Shown: piece by piece, positions 5,384 through 5,430 of the stretch
Position numbering within the stretch: the stretch's first letter is position 1
Layout: every line of letters begins with the position of its first letter
Assembly (NCBI GenBank): GCA_024644285.1
Contig: JAHELH010000183.1
Span: forward strand, 1 to 5,430
Origin: Paracoccaceae bacterium
GTDB lineage: Bacteria > Pseudomonadota > Alphaproteobacteria > Rhodobacterales > Rhodobacteraceae
Length of the DNA stretch: 5,430 bases
Direction of reading: 5' to 3'
The notes under the pieces: model-generated
Database searches by the model: none
Told to the model about the DNA's origin: nothing
What the model saw: the letters and a program-made list of their open reading frames with translations, nothing else
Program-made: the position numbers and the translations under genes

Positions 5384-5430
5384 GCCCCGCACCCTGTCCT
5401 GCCGGCGCGAGACTGCCCCTGTTTTTCGCC

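Noticed and set aside
5367..5384. A plus-strand stretch resembling the 3' end of 16S rRNA (ggatc followed by acctcctt)
   Set aside because: It is simply the complement of a strong Shine-Dalgarno sequence plus a nearby GGATC. The intervening bases do not match 16S rRNA and no other rRNA sequence is present.

Overview
The window reads as GC-rich alphaproteobacterial chromosome, most likely from the Rhodobacteraceae/Roseobacter group. The grounds are the high GC of most of the window (for example 42 of 60 bases at 2101-2160), a stand-alone Hint_2-type protein, and a long FAD oxidoreductase-GcvT fusion of the dimethylglycine/sarcosine dehydrogenase type; both protein types are common in that group. 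The taxon is inferred, because no rRNA or other marker gene is present.

Layout, left to right. A small AhpD-like/carboxymuconolactone decarboxylase-family gene (23-364, +) converges on a Hint-domain gene (385-1032, -) with a 20-base gap. Upstream of the Hint gene on the same strand lies the large FAD/GcvT demethylase gene (1156-3654, -). A 210-base divergent intergenic region (3655-3864) separates this from a peptidoglycan amidase of the T7-lysozyme fold (3865-4572, +). The amidase gene is visibly less GC-rich than its neighbours. It converges on a lipoprotein gene carrying an HExxH motif (4671-5360, -). No tRNA, rRNA, CRISPR array or insertion sequence was seen.

The genes do not form one obvious pathway. 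The demethylase should feed one-carbon units from N-methylated glycines to tetrahydrofolate. The other four look like single accessory genes: a thiol redox protein, a degenerate Hint domain, a cytoplasmic-looking amidase and a putative surface metalloprotease. The demethylase and Hint genes share a strand with a 122-base gap and could be co-transcribed.

The most interesting signals are regulatory or involve key residues. A 38-base imperfect hairpin ends two bases before the Hint start codon and buries its Shine-Dalgarno sequence. The Hint domain has Gly where the catalytic Cys should be. The amidase keeps the zinc ligands and Lys of T7 lysozyme but has Gln in place of the catalytic Tyr, with no signal peptide and an acidic tail. 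The demethylase promoter region carries an inverted repeat and phased direct repeats. No clear new multi-gene system was found.
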